From JANWHZ01 sp964527385 (lineage in GTDB: Bacteria; Patescibacteriota; Saccharimonadia; Saccharimonadales; UBA4665): DNA of 5,415 nt. This document shows positions 5,364-5,415 of the stretch, one piece after another. The position numbers were made by a program, and so were the translations under genes. Within the stretch, counting starts at the first letter, position 1, and every line of letters starts with the position of its first letter. The stretch is from contig CAZGPZ010000072.1 of NCBI GenBank assembly GCA_964527385.1, positions 1 through 5,415 of the forward strand. Direction: 5' to 3'. The notes beneath the pieces are model-generated. The model was not told the origin of the DNA and searched no databases. It saw nothing but the letters and a program-made list of their open reading frames with translations.

Positions 5364-5415
5364 TCGTTTCACGTTAGGTATTTTGAAACAACCTTTTCAT
5401 GATTATTTCACGGCA
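5364..5415. repeat. AT-rich tail with imperfect direct and inverted repeats
   Basis: From 5361 to the edge the sequence drops to about 35% G+C (19 of 55 bases), unlike the coding sequence before it. A 13-base motif, TGATCGTTTCACG at 5361-5373, recurs with two changes at 5400-5412, 39 bases apart. GTTTCA (5366-5371) and TGAAAC (5384-5389) form an inverted pair, and TGAAA/TTTCA (5384-5388, 5395-5399) another. No open frame of note is present. The sequence is too short to say whether this is a tandem repeat, a mobile element end, an intergenic region or assembly noise. Confidence 0.35.

Noticed and set aside
5349..5398. TGA at 5361 read through as an amino acid (recoding or genetic code 25)
   Set aside because: A His-Val does follow in frame, but the continuation is not AlaX-like, another TGA comes within 13 codons, and no other gene here has in-frame TGA.
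5361..5415. CRISPR array at the right edge
   Set aside because: The motif is only 13 bases with two mismatches and 39-base spacing, and only two copies are visible; no spacer-repeat pattern can be shown.
1..5415. tRNA, rRNA, riboswitch, intrinsic terminator or insertion sequence
   Set aside because: No T-loop consensus with a cloverleaf, no stable hairpin followed by a U run and no transposase-like frame were found. The window is almost wholly protein-coding; the longest gene-free stretch is under 60 bases.

Overview
The window looks like part of the compact genome of a Candidate Phyla Radiation bacterium, most likely Candidatus Saccharibacteria (TM7). This is inferred from gene content and style: very tight or overlapping genes, a short one-domain TsaB, a TsaE with an SDLGGGKT P-loop, and a small cytoplasmic protein with two PRC-barrel-like halves. 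No rRNA or other firm taxonomic marker is present. Neither edge of the window reads like intact gene sequence, and a 10-base run of N lies at 229-238, so it may be a short draft contig or scaffold.

Layout. (1) Bases 1-1085, plus strand: the C-terminal part of a HAD-family phosphatase, lacking its catalytic N-terminus and interrupted by the N gap, overlaps the start of recX by 14 bases. (2) Bases 1082-1600, minus strand: a PRC-barrel protein converges on recX, and their stop codons interlock. (3) Bases 1601-1657: a 57-base divergent promoter region with a 12-bp perfect palindrome. (4) Bases 1658-4008, plus strand: an apparent three-gene operon of an unrecognised 501-residue protein, tsaE and tsaB, with junctions of -17 and +1 bases. 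(5) Bases 4063-4698: a 211-residue protein I do not recognise, with its own TATAAT box and a good ribosome binding site. (6) Bases 4728-5363: an AlaX-type alanyl-tRNA editing protein with its own extended -10 box and a strong ribosome binding site. Its frame stops exactly inside the conserved CGGTH zinc motif. (7) Bases 5364-5415: a short AT-rich tail with repeated TTTCACG motifs.

Functional theme. The named genes serve tRNA quality and genome maintenance. TsaE and TsaB belong to the complex that makes t6A37 on ANN-decoding tRNAs (TsaD and TsaC are not in the window). AlaX removes Ser or Gly mischarged onto tRNA-Ala. RecX modulates RecA. The best lead for something undescribed is the 501-residue protein. 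It heads the tsaE-tsaB operon, overlaps tsaE, and has a central segment that faintly resembles a kinase N-lobe. The second lead is the abrupt end of the AlaX gene at the junction with the AT-rich tail.
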